From assembly GCA_902494565.1 (NCBI GenBank), contig CABUTN010000001.1:87509-151508 (forward strand): a DNA stretch of 64,000 nt, read 5' to 3'. Positions 42,088-50,736 of this stretch are shown here, one piece after another. Numbering within the stretch: position 1 is the stretch's first letter; each line of letters starts with the position of its first letter. The position numbers and the translations under genes are program-made. Source of the stretch: an uncultured Collinsella sp. Lineage in GTDB: Bacteria > Actinomycetota > Coriobacteriia > Coriobacteriales > Coriobacteriaceae. The notes below the pieces were generated by a model that saw nothing but the letters and a program-made list of their open reading frames with translations, was not told where the DNA came from and ran no database searches.

Positions 42088-43113
42088 CTAGCTATTGAGT
42101 TTGTTAATGTCGTCGTCGGTGATGGCACCTTCCTGGCTGGACGATTTGTCCTCGGAGGATGCGGTCTCATTGTTGGAATCGGAGGACTCGCTGCCGGAGG
42201 ACGTGGTCTCACTGGACTCAGAATCGCCCGGCTGCACGTTAGCGCCCGAAACCGTCTTAGTGGTGAGGTCGTAGGGCATCGTGCCATACCAGACAGAGTG
42301 GACCGCCTCGAGCGTGCCGTCGGCCGTAATACCGTCGAGGGCATCGCTCACGGCACGGCACAGTTCGTCATTGGACGAGAGGCCCACAACACCAAGCGTC
42401 GAGGGCGCCTCGAGCGCACCGACATAGGAGACCTCGCTCATCAGGCGTGCAAGGTAGCCGCCGGCCGTGGAGTCGCAGATCACATAGTCGACCTCGCCGG
42501 ACTCGAGCGCCTCAAAGCACTCGTTGATGTTGGAGTAGGTCTTTTGGTTGGCGGTAATGCTCTGCTTGGCAAGCGCCTCCTGCGAGGCCGAGGACATCTG
42601 GACACCCAGAGTAGACGTGTTAAGGGTATCGGTGGAAACGCTTAGCGACCCACCATCGCTGGTTTTACCGAACACGGAAGCGGCATCGTACAGGCAGGTG
42701 CCGAGCGAGCTAACGTCCCCGTCTGTGGAGTTGATCTCGCCGATAAAGATATCAGCCTTTTTGTCGCCGAGCGCGGAACCTGCCGAGGACGCATCGACAA
42801 AGGCGACCTTAAGGCCCATGCGGCTTGCGAGGGCGCGGGCGGCGTCGACCGCATATCCCGTGAGCTCGCCGTCGGCGCCCTGCATGGCCTGCGGCGCATC
42901 GGAAGTATCGAGGGCAACCGTCAGGGTTCCGGGAGTGACCAGGGCATCGTCCGACACCGCCGGCGTGACCGTCTCGTACTCGATCTGGTCGATCGTGGGA
43001 GTCGTGAACGTAGACAGCGGGTTGAACGCGCATCCGCTCAGGCCCAAAACGGCAATGACCGCTGCGGTCCCAGCACCTAACCGAGCCGCATGCATCAAGC
43101 TGCCCCTCACCAT
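42088..43113 (-). CDS. Extracellular solute-binding lipoprotein (amino-acid ABC-type, family 3 like)
   Basis: A 341-residue exported protein with a lipoprotein signal (hydrophobic AAVIAVLGLSGCAF, lipobox LSGC, Cys28 as anchor). The mature part resembles family 3 periplasmic binding proteins: LTVALDTSDAPQAMQGADGELTGY split over residues about 60-85, DAARALASRMGLKVAFVDAS, KTYSNINECFEALESGEVDY, SNDELCRAVSDALDGI. It ends with a Ser/Glu/Thr-rich low-complexity tail. No permease or ATPase genes adjoin, so it is either an orphan binding protein or a sensor component. The ATG at 43113 has AGGG eight bases before it; the frame stays open far upstream (to 43533) but that part shows no family similarity. 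Confidence 0.85.
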   Translation of the reverse strand: MVRGSLMHAARLGAGTAAVIAVLGLSGCAFNPLSTFTTPTIDQIEYETVTPAVSDDALVTPGTLTVALDTSDAPQAMQGADGELTGYAVDAARALASRMGLKVAFVDASSAGSALGDKKADIFIGEINSTDGDVSSLGTCLYDAASVFGKTSDGGSLSVSTDTLNTSTLGVQMSSASQEALAKQSITANQKTYSNINECFEALESGEVDYVICDSTAGGYLARLMSEVSYVGALEAPSTLGVVGLSSNDELCRAVSDALDGITADGTLEAVHSVWYGTMPYDLTTKTVSGANVQPGDSESSETTSSGSESSDSNNETASSEDKSSSQEGAITDDDINKLNS

Positions 43114-43444
43114 GTCCACTACCCTGCCTTCTGTGTCGTATACAATCCGTGCGTTGCGCGGAATATCAGGTTGTTCCCACCAGCTGACCTGGTATTTGAC
43201 CCCACACTTGCGCACCGGGGTGTTTGCTCGGGAGGCCGCAGCCACCTTCACGACTGGCCCGCTCGCCCGCGAGGCGGTATTGCCCCAAAGAAAGTAGAAC
43301 GGACGGTGCGGCTTACATCTAGGACGCGCCATGATCGCGCCGCGCGCACGCGGTCGCTTACGTGGATCCCTTTGACCGCGTCTGTCTTGGACTAGGACGG
43401 GCATTTCGTCCGTCCGCAACCACAGCCTGGTAGGAACGTAGCGC

Positions 43445-43473
43445 ATTATAGCTAAGTTCAAGCTAAAGTTTAA
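43445..43473 (-). promoter_or_regulatory. Strong promoter with long leader before the lipoprotein gene
   Basis: On the minus strand TTAAAC (43468-43473), 17-bp spacer, TATAAT (43445-43450). Transcription would start near 43438, giving a leader of about 325 bases with several GC-rich stems (for example ACGCGGTC / GACCGCGT). An open frame runs through the leader but lacks a ribosome site and similarity. Confidence 0.55.
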
Positions 43474-43545
43474 GGTTAAGGGCGTCATTCGCATCGCGCG
43501 CACAGATTTTGCAGGTCGGAGTGGGCTATTCATGCCCCTATGAAG

Positions 43546-43595
43546 CCCGGAGCTCCCCTACGGGGAGCTCCGGGGCGCCCTTCTTAGGGTGCCCC
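43546..43595. terminator. Two adjoining GC-rich hairpins
   Basis: CCCGGAGCTCCCC / GGGGAGCTCCGGG (43546-43574) overlaps GGGGCGCCCT / AGGGTGCCCC (43572-43595). They adjoin the inverted-repeat element at 43596. Terminator function is possible but no T-run is present. Confidence 0.45.
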
Positions 43596-43810
43596 GGTCA
43601 AAATATGGCAAATATGAGTACTGCCACCAATTTAGTAACAGGCAATTTTGGCCTCTCGGACAGATTTTGCGCCCAGTGTCGCCAACCTGATGCTTAGTAA
43701 TTCTACATTTGTTTATTATCTTCTTACTTTACGCCGCCTCCGAGTCCTAAATTCCTTGATTTTGCTGTTACTGATTTAGTGACAGTACTCATATTTGCCA
43801 TATTTTGGCC
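43596..43810. repeat. 215-bp MITE-like element with 46-bp terminal inverted repeats
   Basis: Left arm 43596-43641 and right arm 43765-43810 match at 41 of 46 positions (core AAAATATGGCAAATATGAGT). The inside is about 120 bp, A/T-rich and non-coding, in sharp contrast with the GC-rich flanks. It lies between the promoter at 43445-43473 and the 3' end of the nuclease-like gene. Together with the leader and hairpins it accounts for the gene-free stretch 43114-43845. Confidence 0.8.
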
Positions 43811-43845
43811 AGGGCATATGATTAACCCTCTATTTTCGACGCGAA

Positions 43846-44955
43846 TTAGACCGGCTTAAGCCCAAAACACGCCCGCAGCGTGTTAAGCAACGCCTCTTGC
43901 TTCTTCCTGCGGGCATCGACACGATTCCGGTACCGCTTTCGCATACGCTGGTGCATGCGCCATGCAAGTGCTTCCATCGCTTCCATGTCACAGAGCATTT
44001 CGTTGTTGACCGTCGCGACCTCGATTCCCATAGTAATCAAGCCCGTGTTGCGCTTTTCATCATGGATACGTCCCCTACGGGATGAATGGCCCAGCTCGCC
44101 GTTGTATTCCAGGTCAAACCGGGCTGTTTCCTGATACGCATCGCAAACTGCGTGCGACATCCCAGAGATTGCCTGCGCGCGGTCATCGAACTCGATCTTG
44201 TAGTCGGTCTTAAAAGGACCGCAGGCAAATCCGCCATAGGAAAACGGAAGCGAAAACAGAGCGAGCATGATGCACTCCATGGGCGACAGCAGGTTTTCTG
44301 ACAGGTAGGGACACAGGCGCAGCAGCTGTTTGGCCGTGCTTCCTTTGCACGCCGCAAGGTAATCTACCAGGCGATCGGGTGTCAGCACGGGCTCGACCTC
44401 AAAGTAACCGACATCTGGCGGCTGGTCTTTGTCCTTTGCCAATTTGTTCACGACAGGCGATGTGTAGGGAGGTAGATACTGCCCGCGGTCACTCAGCGAA
44501 ATCTTAGAGCACAGCTCCTGGGCTAGGGCAAATGCCTGGATACAGCCGACCTCGCGGGCGACGGCAACACAAAGGGCCTCGGGAGATAGACTGTATACAC
44601 CCGGCTCCACTTCTAGAATCGAGCCGGCAGGCAACCCGGAACACACGGACCAGCCCACGCCAAGCATGCGGCGGCGCTGCGCCGCAGATCCCACCAGCAA
44701 GCACAAATCCTCTTGCACCTCGCCGCTTGCGGCTCCAATACGCACCAAGTCGGGAAGATAGATGTCCTCGGTCGAGGGCGACGACGTGCGCAGCGCGCGG
44801 CGCTCTTCATCGGGATCGAGGTCCCTCCAGCTGATGTAACCCATTTGTCGGCGCTCGGCGCGCATCATGCGTAGCGCCGAGGCACCCGTCAGAATTACGG
44901 AAGCCGCTAGCTGTTCGCTTGTCGGCTCGTTGCGCCGCTCAATCTTTACTGCCAC
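43846..44955 (-). CDS. Hypothetical protein with endonuclease-like (DUF559/Vsr-like) C-terminal region
   Basis: About 370 residues from a GTG at 44955, eleven bases after comF. The C-terminal part ARFDLEYNGELGHSSRRGRI, then DEKRNTGLITMGIEVATVNN, follows the D-x-E-x-N/G ... D-x-x-R-x-x-x-L-x-x-x-G-x-x-V pattern of small Vsr/DUF559-type nuclease folds found next to AbiEi-like domains in Actinobacteria. The N-terminal part (ILTGASALRMMRAERRQMG, VRIGAASGEVQEDLCLLVG) is unrecognised. No antitoxin partner adjoins. Activity cannot be judged from sequence alone. Confidence 0.65.
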   Translation of the reverse strand: MAVKIERRNEPTSEQLAASVILTGASALRMMRAERRQMGYISWRDLDPDEERRALRTSSPSTEDIYLPDLVRIGAASGEVQEDLCLLVGSAAQRRRMLGVGWSVCSGLPAGSILEVEPGVYSLSPEALCVAVAREVGCIQAFALAQELCSKISLSDRGQYLPPYTSPVVNKLAKDKDQPPDVGYFEVEPVLTPDRLVDYLAACKGSTAKQLLRLCPYLSENLLSPMECIMLALFSLPFSYGGFACGPFKTDYKIEFDDRAQAISGMSHAVCDAYQETARFDLEYNGELGHSSRRGRIHDEKRNTGLITMGIEVATVNNEMLCDMEAMEALAWRMHQRMRKRYRNRVDARRKKQEALLNTLRACFGLKPV

Positions 44956-44965
44956 AAAACCACCC

Positions 44966-45772
44966 CTACCAAACGCGTGCGATAGCGAGGCCATCAACGG
45001 CCGTGGCACCGGCGCGCTTGAGTTCCGCCGAAGCCGCTGCCATCGTCGCACCCGTGGTGATAACGTCATCGATAAGCAGCAGGTGGCGGCCGTGCACGTC
45101 CTCAACCGTCTCGTACATGCCTTGGGCACGCTCGCGGCGCTCCTCACGACCGAGTTCGCGCTGGTCGCCATGCCCGTACTTGACGAGAGCATCGAGCAGA
45201 GGAACACCCGACAGCTCGCAAAATGGGCGCGCAATAGCCTCCATATGATCAAAACCACGCCGCCGAAACGCTGCCGCCGTCGCAGGCACAAACACCACCG
45301 CATCCGCACCGGACAGCACGCCTCCGTAGCGATCGGGCGCTACGACCTGGGCATGCAGGGCGGTGTCGTAGAGCAGCTCCGCCAGATACGGAGCCAGACG
45401 TCGCTCGCCCGCATCCTTGTACGCTTTAATGATGCGCGGCAGCGGATGCGCATAGACGGCGCACGCCAGGCAGCGGTCGAGCGCCTCCGCCATTGCCGAG
45501 GACGTGCCCTCGACCGAACACTCAGTGCACAGCAAATCCCCAAACGGGGCGCCGCATCGGGTACAGCTATGACGTGGGTCGATGAGCGTGAGCGCGGCCA
45601 GGCAGTCTTGGCAAATAAGCGCATCGGCGCGTTCGCAGCCGGCACATCGTGTTGGCGACAATGCCTCGAGCGCCTCGTACGTCGCGCGCTCGGCAAACGG
45701 TAGCAATTCGTCCGCAAACGGTAGGGCACCGGCACTCTGCAGACGGCTCAATATGTTCAGATGGCTCTTCAA
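44966..45772 (-). CDS. comF: ComF-family phosphoribosyltransferase-like protein
   Basis: Competence-associated ComF-type protein of 268 residues. Two N-terminal zinc-ribbon pairs (CAGCERADALICQDC and CTRCGAPFGDLLCTEC) precede a phosphoribosyltransferase domain with the PRPP loop HLLLIDDVITTGATM. ComF helps DNA handling in natural transformation in some species; in many Actinobacteria it is an orphan of uncertain role. The nuclease-like gene follows closely, so they are likely cotranscribed. Confidence 0.88.
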   Translation of the reverse strand: MKSHLNILSRLQSAGALPFADELLPFAERATYEALEALSPTRCAGCERADALICQDCLAALTLIDPRHSCTRCGAPFGDLLCTECSVEGTSSAMAEALDRCLACAVYAHPLPRIIKAYKDAGERRLAPYLAELLYDTALHAQVVAPDRYGGVLSGADAVVFVPATAAAFRRRGFDHMEAIARPFCELSGVPLLDALVKYGHGDQRELGREERRERAQGMYETVEDVHGRHLLLIDDVITTGATMAAASAELKRAGATAVDGLAIARVW

Positions 45773-45775
45773 GAC

Positions 45776-45811
45776 ACAACCCTCCCTACGCTCGATCGCA
45801 GGGAGGGTTGT
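45776..45811 (-). terminator. Terminator between ricT and comF
   Basis: ACAACCCTCCCT / AGGGAGGGTTGT perfect 12-bp stem, 12-base loop. Confidence 0.75.
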
Positions 45812-45874
45812 TGATTCGGCGCTATGATACCCCGATGCGCTCGGGGCAAGGCGGGTTAAATCCGCTCGCGGGCG

Positions 45875-47566
45875 TTATTCGCCGGCGGGCGGTTGTGGTG
45901 CGGACGAAGACGGGGTCGAGCCCTCGCCACCATCCTGGCGCGGCTTGCGGGAACGACGACGGCGACGGCGCTTTTGACCCTGGTCGGCCGAGCCCTCGCC
46001 ACCGCGCGGCTCGCGCTCGTCACGAGCGGCGCCATGCGAAGCCTTGGCAGCCGCTCCCCCGCCATCTCCGGGACGACGGCGCGTGACCTTGACCTCGCCA
46101 TCCGAGACCTGATCGGCCACGGAGGGCACTGAGGGCTTCTGCTGCGCGCCCGAGGAATGGCGACGGCGCGGACGCGGCGCGCGCTCCTCCTCGCCACGTG
46201 GCTTGCCGCCCTTGTCGACAGGCGCATCGGAGGCCGAGGCGCCCTTGGAAGCGGCACCGGCCTCGCGAGCAGCTGCGGCGCGGAAGGCGTCCTCGCGCTC
46301 CTCGCTCGACAGATGACGGCGGCGGCGACGTGTGGGGTTCATGCCGCCGCCGCGATTCTGCTGCTGGGGCTGCTGAACCTCGCGCTCGCGAGAGGCGTTC
46401 TTGCCCGCGGCTGCAACCTCGGTAGCATCGCCCGAGCCCGCGCGCTTGCGACGGCGACGGCCATCGGCCGCCCCCTCGGCCTCGGGTGTCTCGGCCTTAC
46501 CGCGGCCCTTTCCGCGGCCACGGCCCTCGCCCTGACCCTGACCGGCGCGAGCATCGGATTCAGCATCGCGACGACGGCGCTTGGGCATCGACGTGCCGGC
46601 CAGACGGTCGGCACTCGACAGGCCATCGCCCACATCGACGCCGTTCTCGCGGTCGAGCTCCATGAGCGCCAGGCGCATCTCGGGCGACTCGATGCGCTCG
46701 AGCACGTCGCGCGTCACGCAGTCGGGGCGGCAGCTGCAGCCCTGCTCGGCGGCCTTCTTTTTGCAGCCCTCCGAGCACGTCATATCGGCCAGGTTGACCT
46801 TAAAGACTTTACCGTTCTCCAGGCGCAGCACCAGCTGCTCACGCGGCGTGTCATACTCCTGAATACGCGCCTTGCCAAGCGGCGTATCGATGAGCGTCTT
46901 CTTTTTGGGCGCACGGCTCTTAAAGTCCTTGTACGCCTCGAACTCATAGCGCAGGCAGCACATCAGGCGGCCGCATACGCCGCTGATCTTGGACGAGTTG
47001 AGCGGTAGGTCCTGCTCTTTTGCCATGCGAATCGAGACGGGCTCAAACTGTCCGCCAAAGCGCGTGCAGCAGAGCTCCTGTCCGCATTGGGCATAGCCGC
47101 CCACCAGGCGGGTCTCGTCGCGCACGCCGATCTGGCGCATGTCGACGCGAATGTGCAGCGTCGAGGACAGATCCTTGACGAGCTGGCGAAAATCGACGCG
47201 CTCCTCGGCCGCAAAGTAGAACACGGCCTTCTCGCCGCCAAACAGGTACTCGACGCCCACCGGCTTCATCTCGAGGTCGAGCTCCTTGACCAGGCGGCGG
47301 AAGTCGACCATGGCCTCGTCGCCCTGGATGGCCAGGTCGTCGGCAAGCTGGAGGTCGATGTCGCTCGCCACGCGCAGCACGGGCTTGAGCGGCTGACCGA
47401 TCTCGTCTTGCGGCACCTCAAAGGGATCGGCCGTGACCAGGCCAATCTCGGTTCCGCGCTCGGTGGAGCAAATGGCATAATCGGCCTCGAGGATATCCAG
47501 ATCCTGCGGATCGAACCACAGGTCGCGCGAGGCGTAGGTAAACTTAACGGGTACGACTAACGGCAT
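45875..47566 (-). CDS. ricT: RicT (YaaT/PSP1-domain) protein with long Arg-rich C-terminal extension
   Basis: RicT is part of the RicA-F-T complex that matures RNase Y targets in Bacillus and carries Fe-S clusters. The N-terminal 290 residues hold the PSP1 domain with the Cys signatures CGQELCCTRF and SGVCGRLMCCLRYE and later CSEGCKKKAAEQGCSC. From about residue 320 the protein continues for some 240 residues of low-complexity basic sequence (RRRRR clusters, Gly, Gln, Pro), absent from Bacillus RicT. Its start overlaps the end of holB by 10 bases. The order tmk-holB-ricT is conserved widely. Confidence 0.9.
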   Translation of the reverse strand: MPLVVPVKFTYASRDLWFDPQDLDILEADYAICSTERGTEIGLVTADPFEVPQDEIGQPLKPVLRVASDIDLQLADDLAIQGDEAMVDFRRLVKELDLEMKPVGVEYLFGGEKAVFYFAAEERVDFRQLVKDLSSTLHIRVDMRQIGVRDETRLVGGYAQCGQELCCTRFGGQFEPVSIRMAKEQDLPLNSSKISGVCGRLMCCLRYEFEAYKDFKSRAPKKKTLIDTPLGKARIQEYDTPREQLVLRLENGKVFKVNLADMTCSEGCKKKAAEQGCSCRPDCVTRDVLERIESPEMRLALMELDRENGVDVGDGLSSADRLAGTSMPKRRRRDAESDARAGQGQGEGRGRGKGRGKAETPEAEGAADGRRRRKRAGSGDATEVAAAGKNASREREVQQPQQQNRGGGMNPTRRRRRHLSSEEREDAFRAAAAREAGAASKGASASDAPVDKGGKPRGEEERAPRPRRRHSSGAQQKPSVPSVADQVSDGEVKVTRRRPGDGGGAAAKASHGAARDEREPRGGEGSADQGQKRRRRRRSRKPRQDGGEGSTPSSSAPQPPAGE

Positions 47567-48684
47567 TTCAGTGCCTTCCTGATATCGAACAGCATGACCT
47601 CGATGGCCAGCTGAGGAGTAACGTTTCTGGCGATGTTGCGCTCGGCGGTTGCGACCGCCTCGAGCGCCCGCGTGGCACCCGCAACATTCGTCGCGGCGGC
47701 AAGCCGCCCGATCGTGTCGCGCACGTCCTCGTTCACAACGTCTGCCGCCTCGTCCTGAAGCGTCAGCAGCACGTCGCGCATGAGCGTCCGCGCGCTCGCC
47801 AGCGCTTCCATAATACCCGAACGCTCGCGCGCGTTGAGTTCGCGCTTGTTGCGGTCCTCAAGCTGCTTCAATGCTCCACGCGACAGGTAGTCGGCGTTTT
47901 GCTCGAGCACCTTTTCCTGCGTGGACTTGACCTCGGCGAGCGGCGCCTTAACGGCGACGATGAGTGACTTGGCACGGCTGAGCACGTCGGCCTCGTCGGC
48001 GGCGATGAGCGAATCGATGGCGCGAACCATCTGACGGCGGGCGTCCTGGCGCTCGGCGCTCTTGAGGAACTCGATGCCACGCGTGGGGCTTCCCGCCACG
48101 GCGACGGCCATGCGGCAACGCGCGGGGTCCTGACCGGTGGCGCGGCTCACGGCCTGCGCGGCGACGGCGGGCGATACCAGCCGAAACGGCACGCACTGGC
48201 AGCGGCTCACGATGGTGGGCAACATCACGTCTGCCGAGGTGCCCAACAAGATAAACATAACGCCCTCGGGCGGCTCCTCGAGTGTCTTGAGCAGCGCGTT
48301 GGCGGTGTTGGCGCGCAGCTGCTCGGCACGGTCGATGATGTAGACCTTGGCCTTGGCGCGGATGGGTGCCAGCGGCACGTCGTCGAGCAGCTCGCGGGTC
48401 TGGGCAATGAGGTAGCCCGTGGCGCTCTCGGGTGTGTAATAGTGCACGTCGGGGTGCGTATGGCGAGCAACGCGCACACAACTGTCGCATGAGCCGCAGC
48501 CATCCTGCTCGCACAGGAAGGCTTGGGCGAGCGCCCACGCGGCGTCGAGCTTGCCCGCGCCGGGCGCGCCCAAAAACAGGTAGGCGTGCGATGCGCGACC
48601 GCTGGCGACGGCATTGGTCAAAAAGTCGCGCACGCGCTCTTGGGTGTCGAGCTTGGCCAGCAGACTTGCCTGAGCGGGGGCCAT
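47557..48684 (-). CDS. holB: DNA polymerase III subunit delta-prime
   Basis: Clamp-loader ATPase-like subunit, 375 residues. Motifs: HAYLFLGAPGAGKLDAAWAL (modified Walker A), zinc module CGSCDSCVRV, IIDRAEQLRANTANALLKTL and EEPPEGVMFILLG (sensor regions). ATG 48684 has AGGAGG nine bases upstream and follows the tmk stop by one base; an in-frame TTG at 48705 is less likely. Confidence 0.92.
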   Translation of the reverse strand: MAPAQASLLAKLDTQERVRDFLTNAVASGRASHAYLFLGAPGAGKLDAAWALAQAFLCEQDGCGSCDSCVRVARHTHPDVHYYTPESATGYLIAQTRELLDDVPLAPIRAKAKVYIIDRAEQLRANTANALLKTLEEPPEGVMFILLGTSADVMLPTIVSRCQCVPFRLVSPAVAAQAVSRATGQDPARCRMAVAVAGSPTRGIEFLKSAERQDARRQMVRAIDSLIAADEADVLSRAKSLIVAVKAPLAEVKSTQEKVLEQNADYLSRGALKQLEDRNKRELNARERSGIMEALASARTLMRDVLLTLQDEAADVVNEDVRDTIGRLAAATNVAGATRALEAVATAERNIARNVTPQLAIEVMLFDIRKALKCR

Positions 48685-48685
48685 G

Positions 48686-49369
48686 CTACTCGGCCTCCTG
48701 GGCAAGCGCAGCGGTGACGGCGTCCTGGGAAATGTCGAGGCCGTAGGCGCGAACCCGCTCGACCGTCCGCGCGAAGACGTCCTCGATGGACGCGGTCGCG
48801 TCGATGAGCTTTACGCGGTTTGGTTCCTCGGCGGCGATGGCGCAAAATCCCTGGTAGACGCGCTCTTGGAAGGCCATGCCCTTAGCCTCCATGCGATCTG
48901 CCGCGCCACGGGCTGCCATGCGCAGCGCCGCCTGCTCGGGCGTGATGTGATAGACGAGCGTGAGCGCCGGGTGCGTCCCCGCGACGGCCAGGTTGTTGGC
49001 ATCGCGCACTATCTGGCGATCGAGGCCGTCGGCAAACGCCTGGTAGCAAGTCGTGGAATCGTAGAAGCGGTCGCACAGAACCACCTTGCCGGCCGCGAGG
49101 GCGGGAGCGATGACCTCGTGCACCAACTGGGCGCGCGCCGCCTCGTAGAGCAGCAACTCGCAGGTGTCGCCCATCGCCGTATTGGCGGGGTCGAGCAGCA
49201 GAGCACGGATCTTTTCGCTGATGGCGGTGCCGCCCGGCTCGCGCAGGCTCACAACCTGGTAGCCGGCAAGGTCGAGCGCGCGGGCAAGCAGGCGCGCCTG
49301 CGTAGATTTACCGGCGCCATCGACACCCTCGAGCGTAATGAAGCTATGTTGAGCGGGCTCAAAAGCCAT
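48686..49369 (-). CDS. tmk: Thymidylate kinase
   Basis: Phosphorylates dTMP to dTDP. The 227-residue protein has the P-loop LEGVDGAGKSTQARLLARAL, the DR-x motif VVLCDRFYDSTTCYQAFADG and a lid region with Arg residues. First gene of the tmk-holB-ricT series. Confidence 0.93.
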   Translation of the reverse strand: MAFEPAQHSFITLEGVDGAGKSTQARLLARALDLAGYQVVSLREPGGTAISEKIRALLLDPANTAMGDTCELLLYEAARAQLVHEVIAPALAAGKVVLCDRFYDSTTCYQAFADGLDRQIVRDANNLAVAGTHPALTLVYHITPEQAALRMAARGAADRMEAKGMAFQERVYQGFCAIAAEEPNRVKLIDATASIEDVFARTVERVRAYGLDISQDAVTAALAQEAE

Positions 49370-49471
49370 GGGCGCAGCCCCTTCCTACAAGGCGCGTAAA
49401 TGCAGATATATCAACCAAGCCATGATACCCCAGTGCTCGGTGCGTCCCCAATGACCAAAGGCGCCTTTCCA

Positions 49472-49540
49472 AAGTTGCGGTGAAATAGGGACTGATTGAA
49501 GCTCTGAGACCGCCAAACAGTCCCTATTTCACCGCAACTT
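49472..49540. repeat. Intergenic palindrome with perfect 23-bp arms
   Basis: AAGTTGCGGTGAAATAGGGA plus CTG (49472-49494) is mirrored at 49518-49540, loop 23 bases. GTCCCCAATGAC just before it (49445-49456) recurs at 58127. It lies between divergent tmk and the zinc-ribbon gene. Confidence 0.8.
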
Positions 49541-49608
49541 ATGATGGAGAATTTTGGACGCTGGGTATAATCGTCGTATTGCATTGAAATGTGGCGAAAG
49601 GAGTGGCA

Positions 49609-50592
49609 ATGTCTCGGTATTGCGCCTCGTGCGGCAAGCTTCTTGCAGATAATGCCAAGTTCTGCACCTCGTGCGGTGCACCCGTTGAGCAAACAACCGC
49701 GAGCGATAGCCAGCCCGCTTTTGAGCAGACCGGCTCCCTTGATACGCCGCAAGCCAAGGCGGACGACCCCCTCGCCTATCGCCCCGACCCCGCCGCAAGC
49801 CCTGCGGCCGTCGAGACCACGCAGCGCATACCCGTCGCGAGCGGCTCGCCCCAACAGGAGCCGGCTCCCGCATACACGCCCGCTTCGCCACAGACCCCCG
49901 CTCCCAAAAAGAGCGGCACCGGGCCGCTTATCGCCGTTATTGTTGTGCTGGTGGCGATCATCATCGCCCTGGTCGTTTTCTTTGTGATCAAGCCTTTCGA
50001 CAACGCCGCCACGCAGACGACTGCCGAGGTAGCTAAGCCGCACCATGACGTCGACGACGATGACCTAAAGCCTCTCGGCGATCCCAACAGCCTGTACGAC
50101 GATGATGACGATGACGACGAGGATGGCGGCGAAGCAACGCTCTCCGAGCAGAACCTCTACCGCCGACTGAGCGAATACTACGACTTGCTCGAAGACCTCG
50201 ACAACTACGTCCGTGGCTGCGCGCAGAACTTCAACGGCAGCTATCTGGAAGAGGATCGAACCACCCGTCAAAATCTCGCCGACGTCGCCGAGCGCACGGA
50301 GGACACCATCGAGCAGTATTACGACATCGTCGAGGACCTAGACGTCCCGACGAGCTCCAAGAACTACAGCTCCTGGAAGGACATCATCGCCCTGTACGAC
50401 GACCTGGATCACCGCATTGACGCAATCTGTGATGCCTGGGAGATCAGCCTGAAATACGCCAAGCCTGCGGACCACAAGAATGAGATCGTGGCGCCGCTGT
50501 CGCGCGACAACGTGGCGGGCACCAATGACAATAAGTATCGCCTAGACTTTGAGGAGCGCTATCCCGGCGCCAAACCCGTCGAAGTGAACTAG
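49609..50592 (+). CDS. Zinc-ribbon membrane protein, unknown function
   Basis: A 327-residue protein: N-terminal zinc ribbon MSRYCASCGKLLADNAKFCTSCG (C5/C8 and C20/C23 pairs), a Pro/Ala/Thr-rich linker, one membrane helix (about 108-127, LIAVIVVLVAIIIALVVFFV), a strongly acidic stretch with nine consecutive-type Asp residues, and a helical outer domain (YRRLSEYYDLLEDLDNYVRG). Proteins of this zinc_ribbon_2 plus TM type are common in Actinobacteria and Firmicutes without defined role. AAAGGAG precedes the ATG; TATAAT at 49566-49571 is a likely -10. Confidence 0.78.
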   Translation: MSRYCASCGKLLADNAKFCTSCGAPVEQTTASDSQPAFEQTGSLDTPQAKADDPLAYRPDPAASPAAVETTQRIPVASGSPQQEPAPAYTPASPQTPAPKKSGTGPLIAVIVVLVAIIIALVVFFVIKPFDNAATQTTAEVAKPHHDVDDDDLKPLGDPNSLYDDDDDDDEDGGEATLSEQNLYRRLSEYYDLLEDLDNYVRGCAQNFNGSYLEEDRTTRQNLADVAERTEDTIEQYYDIVEDLDVPTSSKNYSSWKDIIALYDDLDHRIDAICDAWEISLKYAKPADHKNEIVAPLSRDNVAGTNDNKYRLDFEERYPGAKPVEVN

Positions 50593-50610
50593 CGCTTTGT
50601 CGTTCCCGAG

Positions 50611-50668
50611 CCGGCAGTTAGGGACGTTCCTAAACTGCCGGCAGAAAAGAAACGTCCCTAACTGCCGG
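50611..50668. repeat. Intergenic palindrome with perfect 18-bp arms and alternative pairing
   Basis: CCGGCAGTTAGGGACGTT (50611-50628) is mirrored at 50651-50668. A third half (CCTAAACTGCCGG, 50629-50641) can pair with the first arm instead, giving two exclusive structures. Confidence 0.75.
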
Positions 50669-50670
50669 AT

Positions 50671-50714
50671 AAAAAACGAGCGAGGATTTTGAGGTCCTCG
50701 CTCGTTTTTGTTTT
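50671..50714. terminator. Bidirectional terminator between convergent genes
   Basis: AAAAACGAGCGAGGA / TCCTCGCTCGTTTTT perfect stem with T-runs on both strands; serves the zinc-ribbon gene and the topoisomerase gene. Confidence 0.92.
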
Positions 50715-50736
50715 AGTCAATGTTCCGACTGCGCCG

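Noticed and set aside
43160..43240. Possible small SRP RNA (sequence CCAGGTCAGCTGG on the minus strand)
   Set aside because: The conserved GGAA tetraloop stem and AGCAG motif of SRP RNA are not present.
43114..43533. N-terminal extension of the lipoprotein by 140 residues
   Set aside because: The extension would place the signal peptide inside the protein, has no ribosome site, and overlaps the strong promoter.
45875..46600. Repetitive GC-rich stretch, looked at as a non-coding repeat
   Set aside because: It is the in-frame Arg/Gly-rich tail of RicT.
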